Shown here: positions 49,663 through 57,962 of the stretch, piece by piece | How positions within the stretch are numbered: the first letter of the stretch is position 1 | How the letters are laid out: the number at the start of each line of letters is the position of its first letter | Assembly (NCBI RefSeq): GCF_000430585.1 | Contig: NZ_AUMH01000002.1 | Location: 124,001-188,000, forward strand | DNA: 64,000 nucleotides | Source: Alicyclobacillus herbarius DSM 13609 | GTDB lineage: Bacteria > Bacillota > Bacilli > Alicyclobacillales > Alicyclobacillaceae | Reading direction: 5' to 3' | Program-made: the position numbers and the translations under genes | The notes under the pieces: generated by a model | Databases searched by the model: none | Told to the model about the DNA's origin: nothing | The model's input: the letters and a program-made list of their open reading frames with translations, nothing else

Positions 49663-50583
49663 TCAGCCTTTAAATAAGGATTTCAGAACAAAGCCCACAT
49701 TCGCCGGGCGTTCCGCCAAGCGGCGCATGAAATACCCATACCAGTCCGTACCGTAGGGGATGTACACGCGAACTGTGTAGCCTTCGCGAGCAAGCTTTTC
49801 CTGCAAGTCGTTCCGGATACCGTACAACATTTGGAATTCGAACTGGCTGTTGGGAATGTTGTTATCTACAACGAACTGTTTCACATGTTCAATGACTTTC
49901 TCGTCATGAGTAGCAACCGCCGCGTAGTTGCCAAGTTGCAGGTGACGCTCGATGAGTTTCACGAAGTTTTTATCGACGTCCGCCTTGTTCGGGTACGCGA
50001 CTTCAGCCGACTCTTTGTATGCCCCTTTGACGATGCGAAGGTTAGTGTGGAATTCGTTCAAATCTTCAATGTCCTGGGCGCTCTTGTACAAATACGCTTG
50101 AATCACAAGCGATACGGAGTCACCGTATTCGCGTTTCAAGCGCTTGAAAATGTCGATGGTGATCTCGTTGCGTGCGTAGTCTTCCATGTCGATGTTGACG
50201 GAGTTGCCATGAGACTTGGCTGTGTCCAAAATGCGACGCATGTTTCGCATGCAAAGGTCTTCGGAGATGTCGAGACCCAGTTGCGTCAGTTTCACAGACA
50301 GTGTGGACTTCACGCCGGCGGCCGCAATAGCGTCGAGGGCTGCCACACATTCGTTTGATGACTCGATAGCTTCACGTTCGTCGGAGACGAATTCCCCCAG
50401 GTGGTCGAGGGTGGCGACGATGCCGCGTTGGTTGAATTCTTTCACCTTTGCGATGGCAGAGTGAATTGTTTCTCCTGCCACGAATCGTGCGGCACCAAAG
50501 CGCAATCCATAGCTTCGTGCTGCTTTGTTGGCTGTTTGGTTTTTTGCTAGAAACAAAAACGTGTTGCGAAGTAAGGTTTCCAC
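49663..50583 (-). CDS. Proline dehydrogenase
   Basis: A 306-residue monofunctional proline dehydrogenase with an FAD-binding (beta-alpha)8 barrel. Recognisable segments: TLDHLGEFVSDEREA near 58, SVKLTQLGLDIS near 98, NIDMEDYARNEITIDIF near 133, VIQAYLYKSAQDI near 162, LRIVKGAYKESAEVAYPNKA near 182, and the C-terminal substrate loop RVYIPYGTDWYGYFMRRLAE, with the paired arginines that hold the proline carboxylate. Start GTG 50583 with GAAGGTG ahead. It oxidises proline to pyrroline-5-carboxylate at the membrane, passing electrons to quinone. It is the first gene of the proline operon and divergent from the M24 peptidase at 50839, which could supply proline from peptides. Confidence 0.96.
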   Translation of the reverse strand: METLLRNTFLFLAKNQTANKAARSYGLRFGAARFVAGETIHSAIAKVKEFNQRGIVATLDHLGEFVSDEREAIESSNECVAALDAIAAAGVKSTLSVKLTQLGLDISEDLCMRNMRRILDTAKSHGNSVNIDMEDYARNEITIDIFKRLKREYGDSVSLVIQAYLYKSAQDIEDLNEFHTNLRIVKGAYKESAEVAYPNKADVDKNFVKLIERHLQLGNYAAVATHDEKVIEHVKQFVVDNNIPNSQFEFQMLYGIRNDLQEKLAREGYTVRVYIPYGTDWYGYFMRRLAERPANVGFVLKSLFKG

Positions 50584-50750
50584 TTATGCACCTTCTTTTC
50601 ATGAGTACCCGTTATAGCACGAGCCATGCCTGTAGGACATGGTATTCGCCAAAGCTAAGGCATCTTGTATCGTCAACCTTTGTGCATAATCGCTTAGTAG
50701 TAATACTTTGCATTTATCAATTAGCATATCTCGAAAATAATTTCAACGTA

Positions 50751-50779
50751 TGAAAAGTATTTCGGAAGTATTGTATAAT
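50751..50779 (+). promoter_or_regulatory. Sigma-A-like promoter of the M24 peptidase gene
   Basis: TGAAAA at 50751-50756, 17 bases, TATAAT at 50774-50779 in a very AT-rich spacer. The transcript would start about 50 bases before the ATG at 50839. The divergent proline dehydrogenase promoter must lie in the same 255-base spacer but no clear boxes were found for it. Confidence 0.55.
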
Positions 50780-50838
50780 ATTTTATGTGGGTAAATCGGA
50801 GGGACGTAGGTGTTTCTCAACTAAAAGAGGTGGATATG

Positions 50839-51927
50839 ATGAAGCGATTCTTGAGCGAGAGAATCCAGCGGATGAAAGCTTTGCTTGACCAACGGAATAT
50901 AGACGCTGTCGTTGCGACATCGAGTGCTAATTTCTTCTATTTTACGGAGACATGGATCAATCCGCATGAACGGCTGCTCGCATTTGTTGTGCCTAGGAAT
51001 GGAGATCCAGTCATTCTAGCTCCCGAAATGCACAAGGAAGATCTCTCAAATGTGTCCGTGGAGACGTTGTTTTGGGAAGACGGGCAAGATGCGATTTCGT
51101 TGCTGGCCAAATATTTGCCCAACCAAGGCACCATCTCAGTGGACAATCTGTGGCCGAGCCAAAATTTAATCTCTCTTATGACGCACAAACCTGGATTAAA
51201 GTATGTCGACAGTGTGGACACGCTTGGCGCTATACGCTTGAAGAAGGACGAACGTGAACGGACGTTGCTTCGAGAGGCGGGTGCGATGGCTGACCGGGTG
51301 ATGGCGCAAATCGTTTCAAAAATCATGCCGGGCATGACGGAACTTGAGGTCATTGAGGAGCTGACTGCGTTATGGAGGCAAATGGGGGTTCAAGAAATGG
51401 CTTTTCCCTCGATTATCGGTGCGGGGGCGAATGGCGCCCGGCCGCATCATCAGTCGGATGAGACTGTGATTCGAGAGGACGATATGGTCGTGATTGACAT
51501 GGGCGGTATTTCGAACCATTACTGCTCGGATATGACGCGCACGGTTGCTGTGGGCGAGGTCTCGGAGCAGGCAAGGGAAGTGTATGAAGTCGTTCGCTGC
51601 GCCCAGCAAGCCGGCGCCGATGCTGTGAAAGCCGGAATCCCAATCGGCGAAGTCGATCGTGTGACGCGAGCGGTCATCGAGGACGCCGGGTATGGACAGT
51701 ATTTTATTCATCGGACGGGTCATGGCTTGGGCATTGAAGTGCACGAGGCGCCGTACGTGTACGGGGAAAATCGCCAAATCATTGAGCCAGGCATGGTGTT
51801 TAGTATCGAGCCAGGAATTTACCTGCCGGGTAAGTTGGGCGTCCGGATCGAAGACATCGTGTTTGCCACAGAGACCGGCTGCGAGAGCTTCAATCAGTTT
51901 ACGAAAGACTTCCTCAATGTAAAATAA
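50839..51927 (+). CDS. M24 family metallopeptidase (Xaa-Pro peptidase/creatinase-like)
   Basis: A 362-residue pita-bread protein. The N-terminal creatinase-like domain (MKALLDQRNIDAVVATSSAN, FYFTETWINPHERLLAFVV) is followed by the catalytic domain with both metal-binding aspartates in MVVIDMGGISNHYCSDMTRT, the histidine in RTGHGLGIEVHEAPY, and the glutamates in SIEPGIYLPGKLGVRIEDIV. ATG 50839 is chosen (AAGAGGTG at 50825-50832); ATG 50836 is the alternative. Xaa-Pro dipeptidase activity would feed the adjacent proline operon, while creatinase-type activity would suit the hydantoinase cluster; sequence cannot decide. It precedes the XRE-cupin gene by 166 bases. Confidence 0.92.
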   Translation: MKRFLSERIQRMKALLDQRNIDAVVATSSANFFYFTETWINPHERLLAFVVPRNGDPVILAPEMHKEDLSNVSVETLFWEDGQDAISLLAKYLPNQGTISVDNLWPSQNLISLMTHKPGLKYVDSVDTLGAIRLKKDERERTLLREAGAMADRVMAQIVSKIMPGMTELEVIEELTALWRQMGVQEMAFPSIIGAGANGARPHHQSDETVIREDDMVVIDMGGISNHYCSDMTRTVAVGEVSEQAREVYEVVRCAQQAGADAVKAGIPIGEVDRVTRAVIEDAGYGQYFIHRTGHGLGIEVHEAPYVYGENRQIIEPGMVFSIEPGIYLPGKLGVRIEDIVFATETGCESFNQFTKDFLNVK

Positions 51928-52030
51928 CGCCAGTTCAAATCATGGGTTGGAAACTGACCGACGAACCGGTACAGAATCTCTTCATCCTTTTCATATATAC
52001 AAATGCCATTGAAATAAATCGAAAATATTG

Positions 52031-52059
52031 TTGACGCACTGTTAAAATTACTATATGAT
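52031..52059 (+). promoter_or_regulatory. Sigma-A promoter ahead of the XRE-cupin regulator and hyu cluster
   Basis: TTGACG at 52031-52036, 17 bases, TATGAT at 52054-52059, close to consensus. It lies 35 bases before the regulator start and, because hyuA follows the regulator after 15 bases, probably drives at least the first part of the hyu cluster. AT-rich surroundings suit regulator binding. Confidence 0.7.
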
Positions 52060-52093
52060 GAAAAAACAGAACGATAGAAACATAGGAGGATAA

Positions 52094-52639
52094 ATGGAAG
52101 AGCTATTTAAGAAAATTAGACAACTCCGCCAGGAGAATAATATGACGCTTCAAGACCTAAGCGAAAGATCCGGTTTGTCGATCAGCTTCCTGTCTCAAGT
52201 TGAGCGTGGGAATTCTTCACTGACGATTACTTCGTTGCAGCGAATTGCAGAAGCATTTGGTATTCCCATCACCTCGTTTTTTGAAACGACGCAAAACCGA
52301 AATTTTGTTGTCAGGGCAGAAGATCAACAACCGTTCAAAATTGAAGGTTCGAGTACGACCTATATCCGACTTGCGGGAAATTTTATCGGGCGCAATCTCG
52401 AGCCAATGATCGTCGAACTGTTGCCGAATCAGTCGTTGCAGCAGAAATACGGTCACCCAGGAGAGGAATTCTACTACGTGTTGGAAGGCAAGGTCCTGTT
52501 TCAGGTTGAGGACCACGACTATGTCCTAAAAGAAGGAGACGCTATTCACTTTCCTTCCTCTATCCAGCATTCTTGGGAGAACCTTCTGGAGAGGCCGGCA
52601 AGAATCTTGTGTGTCTTACAACCAGCGATATTTCAATAG
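52094..52639 (+). CDS. XRE family regulator with C-terminal cupin domain
   Basis: A 181-residue regulator. Residues 6-60 form a Cro/C1-type helix-turn-helix (IRQLRQENNMTLQDLSERSG, LSISFLSQVERGNSSLTITS); residues 105-175 are a cupin (GHPGEEFYYVLEGKVLFQVE, GDAIHFPSSIQHSWEN) that would bind a small effector. ATG 52094 has a perfect AGGAGG with ideal spacing. This HTH-cupin type commonly controls catabolism of amino acids, polyamines or other N compounds and is normally encoded next to its targets. It begins the hyu cluster and is likely autoregulated from the promoter at 52031. Confidence 0.93.
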   Translation: MEELFKKIRQLRQENNMTLQDLSERSGLSISFLSQVERGNSSLTITSLQRIAEAFGIPITSFFETTQNRNFVVRAEDQQPFKIEGSSTTYIRLAGNFIGRNLEPMIVELLPNQSLQQKYGHPGEEFYYVLEGKVLFQVEDHDYVLKEGDAIHFPSSIQHSWENLLERPARILCVLQPAIFQ

Positions 52640-52654
52640 AAGGAGAGATGCATA

Positions 52655-54697
52655 GTGCGCGTCGCGACAGATATTGGGGGAACGTTTACGGATCTAGTCT
52701 GTGTGGATGACCAAGGCAAGGTGCGTGTCGCAAAATCGGACACTACCCCGCCAAACTTTGAACAAGGCGTCATGGACGTCATTGCGAAAGCGGAGATCAA
52801 GGGGGAAGAAATAGAAACCTTTATTCACGGGACAACGGTTATCATCAATGCCTTAACAGAACGCAACGGTGTGAAAACAGGGCTGATTACGACCAAAGGA
52901 TTTCGGGATGTACTGGAAATTGCGCGTGGAAACCGGCCGGACCTGTTCAATGTTCGCTATCAAAAGCCGGTGCCGTTTGTTCCGAGAGCACTTCGCCTAG
53001 AGGTTGAAGAACGAATGAACCATAAAGGCGAAGTCATCAAGGAACTGAACACAGCTGATGTTGAAATTGCCGTTGAAAAGCTTCGCAAGGAAGGCGTGGA
53101 AGCTATAGCAGTCTGCTACCTGCATGCCTACGCTAATCCGGAGCATGAGAAGCAAACGGTCCAATTGATTAAAAAAATGTGGCCAGAAGTTGCAATCACC
53201 GCATCTCATGAAGTGACGAAAGAATGGCGTGAGTACGAGCGTACGAATACTGCTGTACTCAATTCGTACGTGAAACCGGTCGCGGAGCGCTATGTCAACC
53301 AACTGAACGAGCGTCTGCTTGAGAAGAACGTGACCGGGCAGAAGTACATCATGCAGTCGAATGCAGGGACGACAACGTTTGAACAGTCGAAACAAACGCC
53401 GATTCAAATGGTCGAATCGGGTCCTGTGGCGGGCGTCTTCGGTGCTGCGATTCTCGGTAAGATGATTGGCCATGACAATGTTATCGCGTTCGATATTGGT
53501 GGAACGACGGCAAAGTGCTCGCTCATCGACGGAGGAGAAGTGACCGTGACCACCGATTACCGCATCGAATGGGACGACCGTCATGCCGGCTATCCTATTA
53601 AAGTACCCGTCGTAGACATTGTTGAGGTTGGTAATGGCGGGGGTTCGATTGCCTGGATAGATCCAGCTGGAGCACTCAAAGTCGGTCCTAAGTCTGCCGG
53701 TGCGATGCCAGGACCTGTTGCATATGGACGCGGCGGTACTGAACCGACCACAACCGATGCAAATCTCGTCACCGGACGTTTGTCAGCGAAAAACTTTAGT
53801 ATGAATGTCGACTTGGATGCGGTTCGGGCGGCGATTGACGAAAAAATCGCCAAAAGGTTTGGTGTCTCAGTTGAGGAAGCGGCTCTGGGTATCATCCGGA
53901 TCGCAAATTCCAACATGCTGAATGCGTTGAAACTGATTTCTGTTCGACGTGGATATGATCCGCGCGATTTTGCGATGGTTGCATTTGGCGGCGGCGGTGC
54001 AATGCATGCCGCGTTCCTCGCAAAGGAGCTTGGCGTGACGAAAGTCGTCGTTCCTGTCGCAGCTTCTGTCTTTTCGGCATGGGGGATGCTCATGACCGAC
54101 CTGCGTCATGACTACTTGCAAACCTACATCCGTCGGACATCGGAGCTGAATCTTGCTGAGCTGAATGAAGCTTGGAGGGCCCTCGAAGAACAAGCAATTG
54201 CCCAGTACAAAACCGAGGACATTTCCGAAGGACAAGTTGTGTTCAGTCGTTATGCGGACATGCGCTACTTGGGTCAGGAACACACCGTCAAAGTTCCGGT
54301 CCCAGGCGGTGAGCTGAATGAAGCGCTTCTGGCAGGAGTGAATGCGACTTTCCACGCCATTCACGAGCAGAACTACACGTTTAAGCTCGAGAACAATCCA
54401 ACAGAGATTGTAAACCTCCATTTGGTCGCTTTCGGGAAAGTCACAAAACCCGAGATTGCCGAGCTTGAGCCAGTATCTCATACCGTTCGGGATGCTGTAC
54501 TGGAGACGCGCCCTGTATACTTCGAAGAATCTGGTTGGATTGAGACAACAGTTTACGAGCGGGAAAAGCTTGGTCCAGGATTTGAAATCCAAGGTCCGGC
54601 GGTTGTCGAAGAACCATCGACCTCGGCACTGGTTTACCCAGGTCAGCGCTTGACCGTCGACAAATATGGCAACCTCATCATCCATACGGGGGTGTAA
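52655..54697 (+). CDS. Hydantoinase/oxoprolinase family protein, HyuA-type ATPase subunit (copy 1)
   Basis: A 680-residue HyuA. The N terminus has the ASKHA phosphate loop RVATDIGGTFTDLVCVDDQG, then IHGTTVIINALTERNGVKTG, VVESGPVAG-like QMVESGPVAGVFGAAILG near 248, a second loop VIAFDIGGTTAKCSLIDGG near 277 and DIVEVGNGGGSIAWIDPAGA near 325. HyuA and HyuB together open cyclic amides (hydantoins, 5-oxoproline, caprolactam) with ATP hydrolysis, or form acetone/acetophenone carboxylases. GTG 52655 with AAGGAGAG ahead. It follows the regulator by 15 bases and is followed after 4 bases by its HyuB, so both subunits are made together. Confidence 0.95.
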   Translation: MRVATDIGGTFTDLVCVDDQGKVRVAKSDTTPPNFEQGVMDVIAKAEIKGEEIETFIHGTTVIINALTERNGVKTGLITTKGFRDVLEIARGNRPDLFNVRYQKPVPFVPRALRLEVEERMNHKGEVIKELNTADVEIAVEKLRKEGVEAIAVCYLHAYANPEHEKQTVQLIKKMWPEVAITASHEVTKEWREYERTNTAVLNSYVKPVAERYVNQLNERLLEKNVTGQKYIMQSNAGTTTFEQSKQTPIQMVESGPVAGVFGAAILGKMIGHDNVIAFDIGGTTAKCSLIDGGEVTVTTDYRIEWDDRHAGYPIKVPVVDIVEVGNGGGSIAWIDPAGALKVGPKSAGAMPGPVAYGRGGTEPTTTDANLVTGRLSAKNFSMNVDLDAVRAAIDEKIAKRFGVSVEEAALGIIRIANSNMLNALKLISVRRGYDPRDFAMVAFGGGGAMHAAFLAKELGVTKVVVPVAASVFSAWGMLMTDLRHDYLQTYIRRTSELNLAELNEAWRALEEQAIAQYKTEDISEGQVVFSRYADMRYLGQEHTVKVPVPGGELNEALLAGVNATFHAIHEQNYTFKLENNPTEIVNLHLVAFGKVTKPEIAELEPVSHTVRDAVLETRPVYFEESGWIETTVYEREKLGPGFEIQGPAVVEEPSTSALVYPGQRLTVDKYGNLIIHTGV

Positions 54698-54701
54698 TAG
54701 A

Positions 54702-56420
54702 GTGGCGAAGGCTGATGTGTTTACGCTAGAAGTCGTCAAAGATTCTCTTATGGCTATCGGGGAAGAAATGTTTTATGCACTTGCCCGGACTTCTATGAGC
54801 CCTATCATTTACGAAGTTCTGGACTTTGCATCTGGTTTGACGGATGCAAAAGGGCAGCTCCTCACACAAGGGAACGGTGTGACCGGCTTCATTGGGATGT
54901 TGACCTTCATGGTCAAAGAAACATTGAAGAAGTTCGAAGGCGACTTAAAACCTGGTGACATTATCATCATCAACGATCCGTACGGCGGCGGTGGTTCCCA
55001 CCTGTCCGACGTAGGACTTGTCATGCCGATTTTCTACGAAGGTGAACTTGTGGCCTTCGCGGCAAACAAGGCACACTGGACGGAAGTTGGCGGAAAAGAC
55101 CCCGGGTCCTGGACCACGGATTCCACAGAAATCTATCAGGAGGGCCTGCAATTTCCTGCAGTAAAACTCTTCAATGAGGGCCAAATCAACCAGGCACTCG
55201 TGGATATCTTGGCAGCCAACGTTCGGTTCCCAGACCTGTCCTTGGGTGACATGTGGGCACAGGTTGCAGGGCTTCGTACAGGTGAACGGCGGTTCCAGGA
55301 ACTTTGCCGCAAGTTTGGCAAGGATGTCGTTCTGCAATCGGTCGACTACATGCTTGACTACGGCGAACAGATGGCGCGTGAAGAGCTCAAAAAGTTGCCA
55401 AAAGGCGTTTATCAAGCAGAGGATTACATCGACGATGACGGCCTTGGCCATGGACCGCTCCTGGTTCGCTGCAAAGTAACGATTACGGACGACGAATTTA
55501 TTGTCGACTTCACCGGAAGTCACAAACAGGTTCCAGGACCTATCAACTGCTCGTTTACTGGGCTGGTCTCAGCGGTTCGAACCGTCTTCCTGGCGGCCAC
55601 GAATCCTGGGCAGGACGTCAATGACGGTGTATTTCGTCCACTGAAAATCATTGCAGAAAAAGGCTCGATCTTGAATGCCGAACGCCCCGCGCCCGTATCC
55701 ACGTATTGGGAATCGATGATCTTTGGTGCAGATATGGTCTGGAAAGCGCTGGCACCGGTTTTGCCGGATCGGTTAACGGCGGGACACCTGGAGTCTGTAT
55801 GCTCAGTAATTGTCTCTGGAACCCATCCGGATACCAACGAACCGTTCCTGATTGTAGAACCTTCCGTTGGCGGATGGGGCGCAGGTGAAGGCATGGATGG
55901 ACAAAATGGACAATTCTGTCTCGGTGACGGTGAAACGTTCAACGTACCGGTAGAAGTCGCTGAAACCCGTTATGGCGTGAGGGTGCAGGAGTACAGTCTT
56001 ACTAACGACGGTGCAGGGGCAGGCGAGTATCGCGGTGGTGCTGGTGCTATTCGTTCGTACGAGGCGCTGACAGATGGACAATTCGTCACGGCAAGTTTTG
56101 GGCGGAACAAGTACCCGGTTTGGGGCGCAGCAGGCGGTCGTGATGGATCCTACAACAAAATCGAGATTGTTCGCAAAGATGGGACTAAAGAAGGCCCGTT
56201 TGGCAAAGTTGCGCGCAAGATCCTGAATAAAGGCGACGTGGTCCGCTTGATCACGGCGACGGGCGGCGGTTACGGCGACCCATTGAAGCGTGACCCGGTC
56301 AAGGTTGCTGAAGACGTAAAGAATGGCTGGATCACCATTGACCAAGCTCGAGACACCTACGGCGTGATCGTCGATCCAGAGACGTATCAAGTTGTAGGTC
56401 TTGCGCAGGGCCGCAGTTGA
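54702..56420 (+). CDS. Hydantoinase B family protein, HyuB (copy 1)
   Basis: A 572-residue HyuB, the partner subunit of the ATP-dependent cyclic amidohydrolases. Segments: SPIIYEVLDFASGLTDAKGQ near 35, GDIIIINDPYGGGGSHLSDV near 85, AHWTEVGGKDPGSWTTDSTE near 120, EGLQFPAVKLFNEGQ, NVRFPDLSLGDMWAQVAGLR near 180, and the C-terminal KILNKGDVVRLITATGGGYG. GTG 54702 is chosen because it directly follows hyuA; a longer frame would overlap that gene. It is closely related to copy 2 at 57963 along the whole length, so one arose by duplication of the other. Confidence 0.95.
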   Translation: MAKADVFTLEVVKDSLMAIGEEMFYALARTSMSPIIYEVLDFASGLTDAKGQLLTQGNGVTGFIGMLTFMVKETLKKFEGDLKPGDIIIINDPYGGGGSHLSDVGLVMPIFYEGELVAFAANKAHWTEVGGKDPGSWTTDSTEIYQEGLQFPAVKLFNEGQINQALVDILAANVRFPDLSLGDMWAQVAGLRTGERRFQELCRKFGKDVVLQSVDYMLDYGEQMAREELKKLPKGVYQAEDYIDDDGLGHGPLLVRCKVTITDDEFIVDFTGSHKQVPGPINCSFTGLVSAVRTVFLAATNPGQDVNDGVFRPLKIIAEKGSILNAERPAPVSTYWESMIFGADMVWKALAPVLPDRLTAGHLESVCSVIVSGTHPDTNEPFLIVEPSVGGWGAGEGMDGQNGQFCLGDGETFNVPVEVAETRYGVRVQEYSLTNDGAGAGEYRGGAGAIRSYEALTDGQFVTASFGRNKYPVWGAAGGRDGSYNKIEIVRKDGTKEGPFGKVARKILNKGDVVRLITATGGGYGDPLKRDPVKVAEDVKNGWITIDQARDTYGVIVDPETYQVVGLAQGRS

Positions 56421-56558
56421 TCAGTAGTCTTCCAGGTTGGTCTTCCACGAGGGAGGCCAATTGAGTAGAAAAAGTTATCAGAAAACTCGGTGAGGGGGTG
56501 GTGGCCGCAGAACCATGGGTTTGGAAACGTAATCGGGAAAAAAGTAAAGGAGTGCATC

Positions 56559-57893
56559 ATGCTGATGATAAATGTTGAGCCAGCGGGCGGAAACCTGCAG
56601 ATCGGGGAACTGTTTAAGGAAATGCCGCTGACGGGACGGCACTGGAAGTCTGGATTTGCAATCTTTTTCTCCTTCGTGATCGAAGCTTGGGAAATGATGA
56701 TCATCATCCTCATTAGCGGGATGATCGGGAAGGATTTCAAACTTACGGGTGCACAACTCGGTTCGCTAATGGGCTCTATCTATCTCGGTATGATTCCTGG
56801 CTGTTTAATTTGGGGCAAACTCACAGATAAAATTGGGCGCAAAAAGACGATGATCTGGAGTATCGGTCTCTATGGTATTGTCTCCTTAATCAGCGCATTC
56901 TCTGGAAGTTATGAAATGCTTTGGTGGATGCGATTCCTGTCGGGGGTTGCACTCGGCGGATTGATGGTCGCTTCTTTCCCGTACTTTGAAGAATTGCTTC
57001 CGGTCAAAAGCCGCGGCAAAGCGACGGTTTACCTCGCCTCCGGTTGGCCAATCGGCTATCTCATCGCCATCGGACTCACGTATGTGCTACAGCCGCTCGG
57101 CTGGCACTGGATTTTGGCTGTCAGTTCCTTGGCGGGACTCTGGGCATTTGTCATTAAAGCATTTGTTCCTGAATCGCCGTATTGGGCTGCTGGAAACGAT
57201 AAACAACAAGAAGCCAAAGAGGCGATTCAATACTTGTCAGGTGGCAATATTCATACAGATTTAAGCAATGTGAAACTTGTTGTCGATGCGGTTCAACAAG
57301 GTTCTTTCCTGGAAATTTTCAAAGTCAAGCTTGCGCGCGCAACCTGGTTGCAACTGTTGATTAACTTTTGCTTCTCTTGGGGTTACTGGGCACTTTCTTC
57401 TTGGATGCCAGAACTGCTCGCCAAAAAGGGTTTGTCGACCCCGCAAGGCTTTGGCTTTATGGCGCTGTCTGCACTCTTCATGTTCCCTGGCTACGTTGTG
57501 TCTTCGTGGTTAACTGGTCGATTTGGTCGTAAGAAAATCATGATCATCTTCGTAGCACTTGCTGCGGTGAGTGGATTTGGGTTCGCACAATCTGCGAATC
57601 TGACACAAATGTACGTGTGGAACTTCGCACTGTCATTCTTTAGCCTCGGTGCTTGGGGCGTTTGGGATACCTGGGTTGGCGAACTGTATCCAACCGAAGT
57701 TCGCGGTGTCGGCTACAGCGTTGGTGCTACGGCACAGCGTGTGGCGAATGCAATTGCCCCCATGGTGATTGGTGCCATGCTAGCTAGAAATTCCAGCTTC
57801 GCTGGAACGGTGTCCTTCATTACAGCGTTCTTAGTCGTAACTGTAATTGCAACATTTTTCCTCAAGGAAACAGAAGGTGAAATTTTGCACTAA
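56559..57893 (+). CDS. MFS transporter, aromatic-acid/sugar-acid symporter type
   Basis: A 444-residue MFS carrier with about twelve hydrophobic segments. The A-motif is GKLTDKIGRKKTMIWS after the second segment, repeated in degenerate form as SWLTGRFGRKKIMIIF after the eighth; SFPYFEELLPVKSRGKATVY near 145 and the C-terminal VGELYPTEVRGVGYSVGATA near 375 are typical of symporters for carboxylates and sugars. ATG 56559 has AAAGGAG ahead. It lies between two HyuB paralogues, so it is the likely importer of the cyclic substrate or its acid product. A hairpin follows it. Confidence 0.9.
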   Translation: MLMINVEPAGGNLQIGELFKEMPLTGRHWKSGFAIFFSFVIEAWEMMIIILISGMIGKDFKLTGAQLGSLMGSIYLGMIPGCLIWGKLTDKIGRKKTMIWSIGLYGIVSLISAFSGSYEMLWWMRFLSGVALGGLMVASFPYFEELLPVKSRGKATVYLASGWPIGYLIAIGLTYVLQPLGWHWILAVSSLAGLWAFVIKAFVPESPYWAAGNDKQQEAKEAIQYLSGGNIHTDLSNVKLVVDAVQQGSFLEIFKVKLARATWLQLLINFCFSWGYWALSSWMPELLAKKGLSTPQGFGFMALSALFMFPGYVVSSWLTGRFGRKKIMIIFVALAAVSGFGFAQSANLTQMYVWNFALSFFSLGAWGVWDTWVGELYPTEVRGVGYSVGATAQRVANAIAPMVIGAMLARNSSFAGTVSFITAFLVVTVIATFFLKETEGEILH

Positions 57894-57906
57894 ATCTCTC
57901 TAGGGC

Positions 57907-57931
57907 GGAGGGGCTCTCATATTGCCCCTCC
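57907..57931 (+). terminator. Hairpin between the MFS gene and hyuB copy 2
   Basis: GGAGGGGC at 57907-57914 pairs with GCCCCTCC at 57924-57931 over a 9-base loop, without a T-tract. It begins 14 bases after the MFS stop and could reduce read-through into the second hyuB, or protect the upstream message. Confidence 0.5.
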
Positions 57932-57962
57932 GGTCGGTCTACGAGATAGGGCGGGGTGGCTT

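Noticed and set aside
53867..54739. 290-codon minus-strand open frame
   Set aside because: Antisense to hyuA copy 1 and without family features.
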